64,000 nucleotides of DNA from assembly GCA_022497155.1 (NCBI GenBank), contig MU385729.1:682001-746000 (forward strand). Direction: 5' to 3'. The translations under genes were made by a program, and so were the position numbers. This document shows positions 1-10,429 of the stretch, in pieces. The DNA is from Whalleya microplaca. Lineage: Eukaryota > Ascomycota > Sordariomycetes > Xylariales > Xylariaceae. Position 1 is the first letter of the stretch, and every line of letters starts with the position of its first letter. The notes beneath the pieces are model-generated. The model did no database searches. It was not told the origin of the DNA and saw only the letters and a program-made list of their open reading frames with translations.

Positions 1-551
1 TCGAGTTTGTCACGGTGCCGAGGGGCATCAATAAAGCCGATGCTATATCGCTAGTAAGCGCGTTTGGGAGTCTCAAGAACGCCGTCAATGCCGACCCCGA
101 GCAGGTGGCCGTCATTGGCGGCTGGGGAGAGAAGAAAGTCAAGAGATGGTGTAGCGTCGTGGAAGAACCCTTCCGCGTCCAGAAAGCAGCAAAGAGGCGC
201 CTTGTGGCCAGCGAGAGCAACCCTGCCGTGGACCAAGCCATCCCGCTTAGTCGAGTTCCCCTCAGAGACATGCCGGCTTTACCAGCGAGTATGTCTCGAG
301 ACAGCGCCACTCCACAGCCGCAGCCAAGTTCAAAGGGACATGCACCTGCCAAATCCGCCCAATTCCAGATTCGGGATTTTGGCGATGACGATGTTGATGA
401 TGAGGACACGATGCTGGCAGCGGCGATCGAGGAATCAAAGAAAACGGCGGCGAAAGAAAAGGCATCTAGTTCTAGTGCCAATGCTCGCCAGGAAGAGCAG
501 CTAAGTGACGGTATCGCAGCTGCGCTCGCAAAACTGCGAGACAGCGGTTGA
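1..551 (+). CDS. rad10: RAD10/ERCC1 DNA-repair endonuclease subunit, 3' part only
   Basis: This is the C-terminal part of the non-catalytic subunit of the XPF-ERCC1 (Rad1-Rad10) structure-specific endonuclease, which cuts 5' of lesions in nucleotide excision and crosslink repair. The frame is open from base 3 with no start, so the gene begins left of the window; 182 residues are visible. The first ~60 hold the tandem helix-hairpin-helix domain that binds the XPF partner (PRGINKADAISLVSAFGSL, then IGGWGEKKVKRWC), a strong family signature. A low-complexity linker follows, then an acidic patch (DDDVDDED) running into MLAAAIEESKK, which fits the ubiquitin-interacting-motif consensus, and a short charged tail. 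The identity rests on the HhH block; the UIM reading is an inference. Confidence 0.9.
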   Translation, partial: EFVTVPRGINKADAISLVSAFGSLKNAVNADPEQVAVIGGWGEKKVKRWCSVVEEPFRVQKAAKRRLVASESNPAVDQAIPLSRVPLRDMPALPASMSRDSATPQPQPSSKGHAPAKSAQFQIRDFGDDDVDDEDTMLAAAIEESKKTAAKEKASSSSANARQEEQLSDGIAAALAKLRDSG

Positions 552-1936
552 TCCTCCGGGGGCGCAAGACTAAACTCAGAACAAGAGAACACCGTGTGTC
601 GATTGTTTGCCTAGCTGCAAGGGACTTTTCGCTAGGGAATCGTCCGAGTGAACGCCTAGTTTGATAGTGACTGTTCGGAGCACGTGGTCTTATTAGTGAG
701 GCAGGCTCCCGATGATTCTCTGGCCATCTAAGTCGGAAGCGCAAATCGGCTAACGTATCACTATGAACTTGGGTTGGTTGATCGGACGGGCACCAGCCGA
801 AACCTGAGTGATTCGGTGTGTTCGGTGTGTTCGTTGTGTTCGTTGTTGAATTGCCTGCATGAGATCCGGACAAGCTTCCTTGCGTGCATGGAATCATCTT
901 CATTCCACCTTGATCATTCTGCAAGGCTATCTGATAGTGACGTCGTGAGAGTTCCCTTGCAGGTTTGCAGGGCGGCACTCCAATAAGGCAATCGTTATCG
1001 GAGTTGAACTACATGTACATAACAAGCCCGCCTCATTGACTGCTCGGAGACCCAGCCAACCGCACATCGGATCTGGAGAGTATGAGGATCTCGGAGATTG
1101 AAGGAGCTACAGCATATATTGCCTCACCACCGTAATGCATATACGATGCGTCGTACGCTCTATCTGTTACCTCCCAAGTTTAGACATCTCACAATCAACC
1201 TAGTACCATACTATGTAATGTACAGGCTTACAGGCTTACAGGCTGACAGGCAGAGATTGGGTAGATGATGCTCCGGATACCCCACAGACCGGCATCGTCG
1301 GCACTGGGCCAGGTTTATTCTCCTAGCTTGGGGAACCCCCTTGACTGTCAACCAAAGCTTCCATGCTTCCCCGCACCTGAACGTACAGTAAACACACTTC
1401 CCATATTAGATCATAATCTTAGGGTACGAATAGGTAGAAGTACGTTTAGGAGTTAAGGTCAGTTCGAGGGCGCCTAGTAACGTTCCAAGTCTCTCGACAA
1501 GATACCTAGATTAAAGACTATTACCGTCACAGTACAATCCTTCGGGCCTTTTTCCGGTGTCTTGGTCACAGGACAAATCAACAAGCTCCATTCTTCTCTT
1601 TCTTCTTTCCTCTCCAATGCTAGCTGTCTTGATTCTTGGATAAGCCTCTTATTGATCGGCACATTGTCCTCTACTTTCGGAAGGTCAGGGACCCCTTGCA
1701 TACTTTATCTTCGCGACACCTCGCGACCAAACCGTGTTCTGGCTGTACGCAGGTTTCTGCCTCCTGGCCCTGCATCGCAATGCCTGGTGCTCATATGTGA
1801 AGCTGCATACTGCGTACTTTTTTGTATGAGTCCGCTCTTCCGACGTGAAGATAGCCTGTCATATGAGGTAGGTTAGTTTCTTGCTCAAGGTTCAGCTCGT
1901 ACCACATGCCTTTCTCCGACCAGGACCTGGATCATT
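552..1936. other. Intergenic region with short tandem repeats
   Basis: Nothing here reads as a convincing coding exon. Two minor tandem repeats are visible: about four GTGTTCG-type units at 812-842 and four ACAGGCTT/ACAGGCTG units at 1221-1252. A pair of overlapping open frames near 1474-1876 on opposite strands lacks recognisable motifs. Confidence 0.5.
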
Positions 1937-2395
1937 CCGCCCCACCTACAATTCCCTTCATGATTTCCTAGAATTCCCTTGTTTCCACAGCCTCCAAATT
2001 AGTATCTGCCTAGGGTATGTATATAAGATGTTACGCGCTGAAGGCACCTGTCGCGTATTTTTGTAACCGACCGGCCGCGTATAGTGTTTCTTTATATATA
2101 AGTATTCGATTTTCTCTAAATAGCGTAAGATTAAATAGCTATTAAGCGATAGTATCGAAGGCTACCTATTTGCCTTAAGATCGTACGCGAATAGCTTTAA
2201 TAAGGTACAAAACAGCTACATAACCCGATATCTACAGATCGTGGTTCGGTATATTAGATTTACATGGATCGACACGGCTGGACATTAATCTCCGTACTAG
2301 TCTGGCTGGGCATTTATGTCAGCGTATGACAGCCCTGTACTTAAGTGGGTAAAGGGAATTCTAGGAAATGGTGAAGGGAATTGTAGGTGGGGCGG
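1937..2395. mobile_element. Short inverted-repeat element (MITE-like), 459 bp
   Basis: Arms of about 50 bp face each other: the left starts at 1937 with CCGCCCCACCTACAATTCCC, and the right arm (about 2347-2395) is its reverse complement with a few mismatches. The interior is AT-rich, holds no open frame, and has the TpA-rich look of RIP-mutated DNA (2085-2260). I see no clear target-site duplication. Size and structure fit a non-autonomous DNA transposon; the superfamily cannot be told. Confidence 0.65.
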
Positions 2396-2751
2396 ATCAT
2401 TCGTCGTGCGCTTCATGATCATCAAGTTGCATTGCAGCTGCCCCTGGCTCCCCTTTATCTAGTCACGCTGGAGCGTTCGGGGCCAGCAAGTGATCAGCAT
2501 CCCTAATCTTGGAGCCTCACCTATAGCCGACTAAAGGTGATATTATTGGTTCAATCAGTGTCCCCCCAAATTGCCAGTATCAATCCTTGTCTGCATCCAA
2601 TGACAAGTTGCTCTTCACCCAAGCTTTAGACACGCGAAATTTGATCTAGAAATATGAGAGTTCAAGGTCACATATATCCACATCCGTGGATTATGACCAG
2701 CTGGGAAGCCGGCATGGACACTCCAGATGACGTGCAGGCAGGGCAGGTTGG

Positions 2752-2758
2752 TATAAGA
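2752..2758 (+). promoter_or_regulatory. TATA-like box of the GH47 mannosidase gene
   Basis: TATAAGA lies 143 bp before the ATG at 2901 and is followed by a pyrimidine-rich tract (about 2761-2810), the usual arrangement near fungal transcription starts. This is a sequence-only guess. Confidence 0.35.
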
Positions 2759-2900
2759 CTGTCTCTATTCCCATCCTTGATCTTATCTTCTCCTTTCCCT
2801 CCCAGAGCTGCGCCCTTCTTACGGCTCCACCGGGATATTCAGTCTTAAGCTTGTCACTACGGTCAATTGGGCCAGTCCTCCTGTCGCGTATCGTTCAACC

Positions 2901-4632
2901 ATGGTGACCTTTACGCGGGCGCTCGTCGCCGCCGTCGCCTGTGCCTCGCATGTTCTTGCGGGCCCTACGTATACGCCACATCCCGATAGACAAGAAGCTG
3001 TCAAGGAGACTTTTCAGCGGTCCTGGGATGGCTACTACAAGTATGCCTTTCCTAACGACACGCTGAAACCCATATCAAAGTCCTACTCAAATGACCGGTA
3101 TGTGATTCTTCCGCGGTCGTTTGGAAAGTCAACTAACTTCTGAGTAAGGAATGGATGGGGAGCGAGCGCGGTTGATGCTATATCCACCGCTCTGGTAATG
3201 GGCAAGAAGGATGTTATCAACCAGATCGTGGACCACATCCAAAATGTAGACTTCTCCAAGACTGCCCCGGGCGCGGAAACTGTTTCTCTGTTCGAGACGA
3301 CAATCCGTTACCTCGGAGGCATGCTTTCAGGTAATGCTTATTAATCAATACCCTGCCGTGGCTATGTGCTCATTGGATTATAGCGTACGACTTTTTGTCG
3401 GGTCCTCTGAAAGACTATGTGAACGATACAAGCTGTGTTGATGCCATTCTCAGGCAAGCAGTCACATTAGCCGATCTGCTTAGTGTAGCCTTCAATACTT
3501 CAACCGGAGTACCTGTTAATACGCTGATCTATGGGCCGAAGGGACCTGGAGTTAGTAATGACACTACCAACGGCCTCGCTACGATTGGGACTCTGGTGCT
3601 CGAGTGGACTCGTCTGAGTGATATCGTTGGAGATGACAAGTACGCCAAGTACAGCCAGACTGCCGAGGATTACCTTATCAACGTCCGAAACCCCAAGATA
3701 GGGGAGCCGTACCCTGGGTTGCTCGGAACCGATGTGAATATCGCCACTGGCCTTTTCACAGACTCAAGCGGTGGCTGGAATGGCGGGACAGACTCATATT
3801 ACGAATACCTGATCAAGATGTATCTGTACGACTCAGAGCGGTTCGGCACTTACAAGGATCGATGGGTGGAAGCTGTCGACTCAAGCATAAAATACTTGGC
3901 GTCTCACCCCAGTACCCGTACTGACCTGACATTCCTCGCTGCATACGAGGGTGCAGGGTCTGATAACTTGACCTTCGTGTCGACGCATCGTATGTCGCCG
4001 CTACCCAACCCCCCTAGGTTCAATATTGATTTTGTGCTACAGTTGCGTGCTTTGACGGCGGAAGTTTCATCCTCGGCGGCCTCACATTGAATAACGACGA
4101 CTACATCAACTTCGGGCTGGGCCTTGTTGAGGCCTGCCACGAGACGTACACCGCGACGGTGACGGGGATCGGGCCGGAGATCTTCTACTGGCAGGACAGC
4201 AAGCTGGGCAGCAACGCGACGAACAACCAGGGGCCGCCGAGCGCGGCGGCGGAGTTCTACGCGCGGGCGGGCTACTGGATCCCGTCGGGGGGCGGCAGCT
4301 ACGTGCTGCGGCCGGAGGTGATCGAGGGCTTCTACTACGCGTACCGCGCGACGGGGCAGGCCAAGTACCAGGACTGGGCGTGGGACGCCTTCCTCAACAT
4401 CAACGCCACGTGCGCCGCCGGCGTCGGCTACAGCTCCATCGACGACGTCAACGTCGCCGGCGGCGGCGGCTTCGACGACTTCCAGGAGAGCTTCTGGTTC
4501 GCCGAGGTCCTCAAGTACAGCTACCTCATCCAGGCCGACGACGCCGAGTGGCAGGTCTCGGCCGGTCACGATAACAAGTGGGTTTTCAACACCGAGGCGC
4601 ACCCGGTCAAGGTTAAGGGCACCCCGCTGTAA
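2901..4632 (+). CDS. Secreted alpha-1,2-mannosidase, glycoside hydrolase family 47
   Basis: Four exons: 2901-3097, 3149-3330, 3384-3989, 4043-4632, giving 524 aa. Intron 1 has a perfect AACTAAC branch site. The enzyme trims alpha-1,2-linked mannose from N-glycans, either in the secretory pathway or outside the cell. Residues 1-20 form a signal peptide. GH47 landmarks are the [10 protein letters not shown] block straight after intron 1, [20 protein letters not shown], the [16 protein letters not shown] block and the C-terminal NTEAHP, whose Thr (about residue 512) binds the catalytic Ca2+ in this family. Length is typical of fungal secreted class I mannosidases, and there is no transmembrane anchor like that of Golgi members. 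Exon 4 is very GC-rich at third positions (strings of GCG, GGC, GAC), unlike exon 3. That shift sits within one intact gene, so it is probably compositional drift. Confidence 0.92.
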
Positions 4633-7600
4633 GTGAGGAGAGGAGGCAACTTGTGAGACATGGCGTTGGGTAGAAACTTCGGAAAGATGCCTACTTTGCA
4701 TAGATTCGGCGTTGAGTTTGGATATGTATTTTTGGATATTGATACTCCTAATGATGAACTCGAAAACTACGCGTTAGGGGTAGACAGGATGACCACTGAT
4801 TGTTCCATAACCATCTGCTCCGTTACACTACGCCGTCGCTCATCGCGGTGAGCAGACTATCACGTCAAATGCACCACGAGTATCTCTAGCCCACAAAGAG
4901 TAGAGTCATCGGAATTACGCTTCCTGCCATAGACACGCATGTCCTATCTAGCATGTGACAGGAAGTCAGGCAGTCCGCCAACCGATGTCACCAGGCCCAG
5001 GGAGCCAAGACCCCGTGCCTGAAGTTCGATGCATGCAACCATACTAATAAGCCGTACCGTGTAATCCGTCATGGAGCACGTGGAGAAGCCGGTCGAGATC
5101 CGTTGGATCCACCGGCGTCTAGACCGCACACTTACCAGGGACTCCTAGCGTCGCATAAATGACGGTACCTGAACACCTACCTTGCAGGTATGCAGGGCTA
5201 CTAGTCAGTACTGTCAGGGGCCGTTGACGGGGGCTAGGATACTTCGGATGCGACATTGATGCTCCGGACTTCTAGGCCGGGTACCTAGCTAAGCTAACAA
5301 AAGTGGGTGATATTAAAAAATATGCAGAAAGATAGGGGGCGGGTGAGGATGTGATTGCACTGCTACTCTCTGGGGGTTATCACGTACTGCGTAGTGCCCT
5401 TACATCACTACGGGAGTCCTTCCCGGCTTTGCCGTAGTTCTCAAAGATGCATCTCTGTGGGGATATATACAACATGTTTCCCTTGTCCTGTAATCGGCCC
5501 TTGGAAGTATACGCGATTTCATGTATATAGGCCTTGTACCACAGCTAGGCTAATGGAAGGCGGTCTCTTCGGGCCAACACCGTTGGTGTCGCGGTCCGGG
5601 TCTTAGGCCTCGGGTCCTACCTCCTCCAGTTGCTCCCGCATATCACATGAGAGCAAAATAAAGCTGTTGTAAAGCAGTGCTTACTTTGAAACTACCCTTT
5701 CGAATTATTCATTCCCCGACAAATTTGCGTCATGCGTTGTTGGGTATAAAGGGGTAAGAAAAGGGGCCAGATATAGAGTCGAACAGCGGCACGGTATCTC
5801 GTAAGCTAACACTAGTAAAGTCCCGTCGAAACTTAAATAAACTGGTTAATTGTTTCAAGATACTTTTCGCAGGGAGAAGTTGTTCTGATTCAGCTTGTTT
5901 GTCTATAGCCCGGGCGGAGTATGTTAAAGCGATAGGTATACATTCTGCCGCCACAGTTTACCCCAAATGCTCTTACATAGCGACAACCCCCATAGTATAT
6001 TCAACCAGTCTTTGAGCTTATAGTTTACTGTCGCGATAGGGGTATTAGTTAAAGTGCCTGAAGCAAATGGAGCTGACGGCAATACTTGCCCCGAACATGG
6101 AGTTCCTAACCTGTTTGGTATCTTGTATATCTTAGACCTTTACACAATTCTAATAGACAACCACTAAAATGGCCACGGCAGCACCTAATTGATTATTGGT
6201 CACACTGTAACTGTGATTCTTTTTCGTATAGCTACGATATGGACGGCTTGGTGTGCAGTGAGCATCAGCAGCTCATGACGTTATACAGGGTAGAATTAAG
6301 ACGGCATAGCGGTACTGTCTTGTGTTAGATCTTAAGGAATAGCTATTTAGTACATACATAACTGTGAAACTTGAATACCCTTATAACTCTCCCACGTAAG
6401 TACTGTTATATTAACGTTTGCTTTCATGTCGTGTATATGTTCTCGTAATTATTGACACAACTCGCAGATAGCTTTCAAGGCTATTCTATTCTAAATGATT
6501 TGTATAATAATAGCTAAAAATTGCCCAGTATTAGCTTCCTCGAAGACGACACTCAGAACGAACAACTGAATTTCCATGAAGAATCAAGCGACCCAACTCC
6601 CCGGAGGTGTTTTCGGGATATACTGTGTTCTGTATTCAAGCCCGACTTTGTCATCTCTTATAACATGGTTACACTTAATATGTAACCTTCTCCTGGCAGT
6701 AATATGACTGTTTTACTCTATGGCTCTTTGGTTGTCTTATTCCGGTGACACAATTTATTCTGGATGACACTTTTAACATTGGTAAGCCAGAAACCCACGA
6801 TGAGCACGCATATCACTTAAGATTCCAGTCCTTTTGAATGGTTAAGTATCTAATCCGTATACCTTTTCATTTTCTTCGGTTACTAGTGACAGGTTCACAT
6901 AAGCTCTTCTCACTAGATCAATTAGCTTAGCTAAGTAGTACTACCATATTCCTAAACCTTATTCTAACATACATATATCGTAACGGTCGATACATTACTG
7001 CTTCCACTGCTAAATGTTTCGAGCTCACTTCACAAACTCCATGTTATATCCCCTAGTAAGTTTCACCATTCGCAACCCCTTCGTCGCCCCCAAGCATCTT
7101 ATCACCACTATCCAATAGTAACAAGTGTCACAGGGCTAAGGCTTTTTACTCAGTGAATGGAATGTTTCAACTAATTCACTAACACAAATGTCATCTCAGG
7201 AGACACGCAAAGAATTTTCGCAGAAACACATTTGCTGGTCCCCAAGCGAACGTATCGAGCTGGATGCAGAGGTTCTGGATTATCGGAAGATTATCATATC
7301 ACAAGACCAGATATACTTCTGTGACTCCGCATAATCTGGATCTGGACACTGGCATCCAGAATTGGAGCGGCCTCTGAGGCAAAACGTCGACGTCTTTGCA
7401 GGAGCGCGGGCGTCACGGCGGCACGAGACCACTCGACGTAGCTCCCAAAATACAACGAAATAGATTTCCACGCTTACTATGCAGTTAAATGCGCAGTAGC
7501 CTAGAATATGGCTGAAAACTCTAGTGGTAAGGCTAGTAACGGAATCGAAGCTCTGATGGGCATGTGGAATTGACATTTCACCAAATTGAGGTACCGTTCC

Positions 7601-8536
7601 GTGAATTGGGGTATAACTTAGGTTCCGGTTTCAAAAACGATACTAGCATAGAAGGCTTGATTTATAGAAATAGAAGCAACTATCTGTCTTACATATTCGA
7701 TCTAGGTAGGTAAGAGCCAATGCGCCTAGGAATATAAGGTAACCCGGACAACATTATTCAGTTCAATTTTTAGTTACCTTGAGAACACTAGTGCTTCTAT
7801 TGGGGAAGGATTCGCCGATGCAGACAGTTTATATAGAATATATCCACTAAGAGCTTGTTGTTGGTTGAGCAATGTGGATCTACGTGGCCACATATCCGGA
7901 AAGTCGACATGGGAAGCTCCGCGAAGACATACAATTCATTGCTTGTCGGTGTGTGGAGGGTAGCATAGTTTATACCCTTTTCTGATTTCCTTCTCTCGGC
8001 CTGAATACTATCTGTATTATAAATGATAGCCAAATTAGGAATCATCTGAGTTTGGCTAGGTCAACGCAAGAATGGCGTAAAAGACCTTGAGAATAGATAC
8101 CACCTAGATTCGAACTTTACACTACATGTAGTTAAGTGGATTTCTTGTGATTACCATTTATTTCGTGGATTTCGATCAGGAGTTTCCGGATTGGGCTTTG
8201 ACCGATGTAATCGTCTGAATAGACTCTAAGATGCCACATTTAGAAAGCCACTGTGATAACAAGACTGTACCATATATATGGTATGACCAACCCCCGCCAA
8301 CCCCCCCGCAGTGGACTGAGATCGCCGTCAATAAGTCCATGATACTGCAGATAAATACAATAATTACCGAGGTAAGAGAGAGACACTCACGCAGACCCCG
8401 AGCTTCACTGCGAAGTAGCCCATCCGTCAAGACCCAACTACAATGCGGGGAACACCAGTGGAATTAAAGACGACATCACACATCAGTGTTTCACAAGGGC
8501 GTTGCTACTCAAACTAAACTTCACCACTGCGAAACA
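4633..8536. other. Gene-poor interval, about 3.9 kb
   Basis: I find no supported gene. Open frames here are short (83-98 codons at most), without motifs or splice partners. The DNA from about 5300 to 8200 is AT-rich. A dispersed repeat copy lies at 6033-6105 (listed separately). The interval could hold non-coding RNA or decayed elements, but nothing identifies them. Confidence 0.5.
6033..6105. repeat. Dispersed repeat, copy 1 (inverted relative to 48490-48570)
   Basis: The reverse complement of this segment aligns with 48490-48570 through the shared core GGCACT-W-TAACTAATACCCC and similar flanks (TCCATWTGCTTMAGG on one side, TATAAG on the other). A shorter match, GATAGGGGTA, recurs near 41977. 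The element type is unknown. Confidence 0.5.
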
Positions 8537-9561
8537 ATGAAACTCCTCTCACAAGTTATTACTAGCTCAAGTCGGGTACAGTCTCACCGACTCCTGACGC
8601 CTGTGTGTTATAGCAGGGGTTTGGCTGCCTCTGTTATACACAAATACAACCCAAAGGCAACATATGTCTCGCTTGCTCGCGGCTGTAGCGACAATAGGAG
8701 CGTCATAGTCACAGGTGCTAGTCGAGGGATCGGAAAGGTGATTGCATTGCGTCTCGCTGCGGATGGCTATAACGTCTGCGTCAACGATATCAGTGCGAAT
8801 GAGGCAGGCTGTGATGATCTCGTGACGCAAATTAAAGGCATGGGAAGGAAAGCCTGTTCTGCCATTGCAGACGTGGCGAAGAGGGACGAGGTCAAGCAGA
8901 TGGTCCAAACGAGTGTGAGGGAGTTAGGCCCCCTTGACACCATGTAAGCTTACCAGCTTCTATCCAACAACTACCCTCTACCGGCATCCATACAAAGGGG
9001 GCTAATTCAAGTTATAACAGGATCGCAAATGCCGGAATTTCCCAAGTTAAGGCAGTTCTTGACTTGACAGAGCATGATTTCGAGCGTATGTTTGCTGTCA
9101 ACGTAATCGGAGTACACAACTGCTTTGCCGAAGCTGCTAAGCAGATGATTGACCAAGGAAGCTGCCGACCGGATCGCCCAGGAAAGCTTATAGGCGCCTC
9201 ATCGATAGTAGCATTCAAGCCGTTTGTCATGTTGCCAACCTATAGTGTCAGTAAATGGGCAGTCCGTGGCCTGGTCCAGTCATATGCAATGGAGCTGGCG
9301 GAGCATAACATCACAGCGAATTCCTATGCCCCTGGCGTTGTTGGCACTGCTATGTGGGACCTTATAGACGCTGGGATAGCAGACAAGAAAGGATTGAAAA
9401 GGGGAGAGGTAATCAGGAAAGTGGTTCATGACGCGACCGCTTTGGGCAGGGTTAGTGTGCCGGAAGATGTTGCTAAGTTGGTTAGCTTCTTAGCAAGCAG
9501 TGACAGTGACTTTGTCACGGGACAAACACAAGTTGTTGACGGTGGTATTGTTTTCACATAA
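8537..9561 (+). CDS. Short-chain dehydrogenase/reductase, acetoin/diacetyl-reductase-like, possibly mitochondrial
   Basis: Two exons, 8537-8943 and 9021-9561 (77-bp intron), encode 315 aa. It is a classical SDR: a Rossmann NAD(P)-binding TGASRGIG at residues 59-66, IANAG at 137-141, structural Asn163, catalytic Ser196/197, Tyr210 and Lys214 (YSVSK), and a C-terminal VTGQTQVVDGG. The overall pattern resembles fungal proteins annotated as diacetyl/(S)-acetoin-forming reductases; the substrate is inferred from family only. About 50 residues precede the Rossmann strand and look like a mitochondrial targeting sequence: basic, Ser/Arg-rich, few acids (MKLLSQVITSSSRVQ, then LLTPVCYSRGLAAS). Homologues normally start close to the Rossmann strand, so either this form is organelle-targeted or the true start is later. 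The ATG at 8537 is the only good in-frame start upstream of the domain. Confidence 0.85.
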
Positions 9562-9829
9562 TTCATGTTGGAATGATCAAACATATTTTCAAGTCCGCGT
9601 GCAATCCTACAGTATTACGGCTGTACTCTTTGTCATATGTTGGTTAGAACACGGTTGGTGTTGGTGTTATTCCTAGCACGGACACAAAGGAAGTCATACG
9701 CCCCTATGACTCAATAGCTCGCATGATGTGAAAATATATGGACAGATTACAAGTTTTCCATATCTGTTGTTGGGTGAGTTGTACTAAAACCTCACCAAAT
9801 GTCCAAAAAGTTCAACATGGTACACCACC

Positions 9830-9837
9830 TATAAATA
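9830..9837 (+). promoter_or_regulatory. TATA-like box directly before the 9845 ORF
   Basis: TATAAATA ends only 8 bp before the ATG at 9845. If it is used as a TATA box, transcription would begin downstream of that ATG and translation would have to start further in, for example at the in-frame ATG at 9974. That conflicts with the good signal peptide of the longer form. Confidence 0.3.
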
Positions 9838-9844
9838 TCTGACC

Positions 9845-10429
9845 ATGGCCCTGGATGGTCGAGGAGGTACAGTTCCCCTTATCCATCTCATTTTCTACTT
9901 GATTTTATCTCTCTTATTACCTTCTTTGGCAATAGAAGCAATATCGCTCGAATCAACTCCCCTCTCTGCAACCATGCAAAAGCCGGCCGCCAACATAGAT
10001 CTGGCAGAAAACCTGGAGTTATTAAGCCGCACCACTGTTCAACTTCGACTGGCTGAATTCATTTTGGCCCAAAATGGCCTATCAGCAGAAATCTCAAGCG
10101 CAAGGGAAAGTGAAATCAAATCGGGGATACAACACCTCCAGGGAAAAATTTCCACTTACAAAAACGTCCTCGAAATCCAATGGATCAAATTAGCAGAGGA
10201 TATGGTGGATGATTTTCTTAAGAAAAAATCCGAAAGGTGGAAAACGTTTTCGTTGGATTTTCTCGACAAACAGTTTTGTTACAATCCAAGCGCTGTTGAA
10301 TTGAAGACCAAGAACAAGTATGCACAACTCAAGACACGAATCAATATGATAAGACAACGGACACTATACAAGGAGCTTCAGGATGCGCGTGTAGAAGAGT
10401 GGCTAAAAGGCCTAGATTCCTCTGAATGA
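9845..10429 (+). CDS. Hypothetical secreted protein, 194 aa
   Basis: One uninterrupted frame with a strong Kozak context (GACCATGG). Residues 11-30 are a hydrophobic run (LIHLIFYLILSLLLPSLAIE) that reads as a signal peptide. The mature part is mainly charged, helix-forming sequence with Lys/Glu/Gln-rich amphipathic stretches and a single cysteine (QFCYNP), so disulfide-based folding is unlikely. I recognise no family. It sits alone between the SDR gene and a non-coding region. A TATA-like sequence 8 bp before the ATG makes the start uncertain; a start at 9974 would remove the signal peptide. Uninterrupted length, signal peptide and Kozak context argue for a real gene. Confidence 0.55.
   Translation: MALDGRGGTVPLIHLIFYLILSLLLPSLAIEAISLESTPLSATMQKPAANIDLAENLELLSRTTVQLRLAEFILAQNGLSAEISSARESEIKSGIQHLQGKISTYKNVLEIQWIKLAEDMVDDFLKKKSERWKTFSLDFLDKQFCYNPSAVELKTKNKYAQLKTRINMIRQRTLYKELQDARVEEWLKGLDSSE

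Noticed and set aside
3904..4701. 265-codon minus-strand open frame across the GH47 gene
   Set aside because: It is a shadow of the GC-rich exon 4 and crosses an intron; the plus-strand protein is an unmistakable GH47 enzyme.
8100..8130. Possible tRNA B-box (GATTCGAACT) on the minus strand
   Set aside because: No matching A-box or cloverleaf arms could be placed around it.
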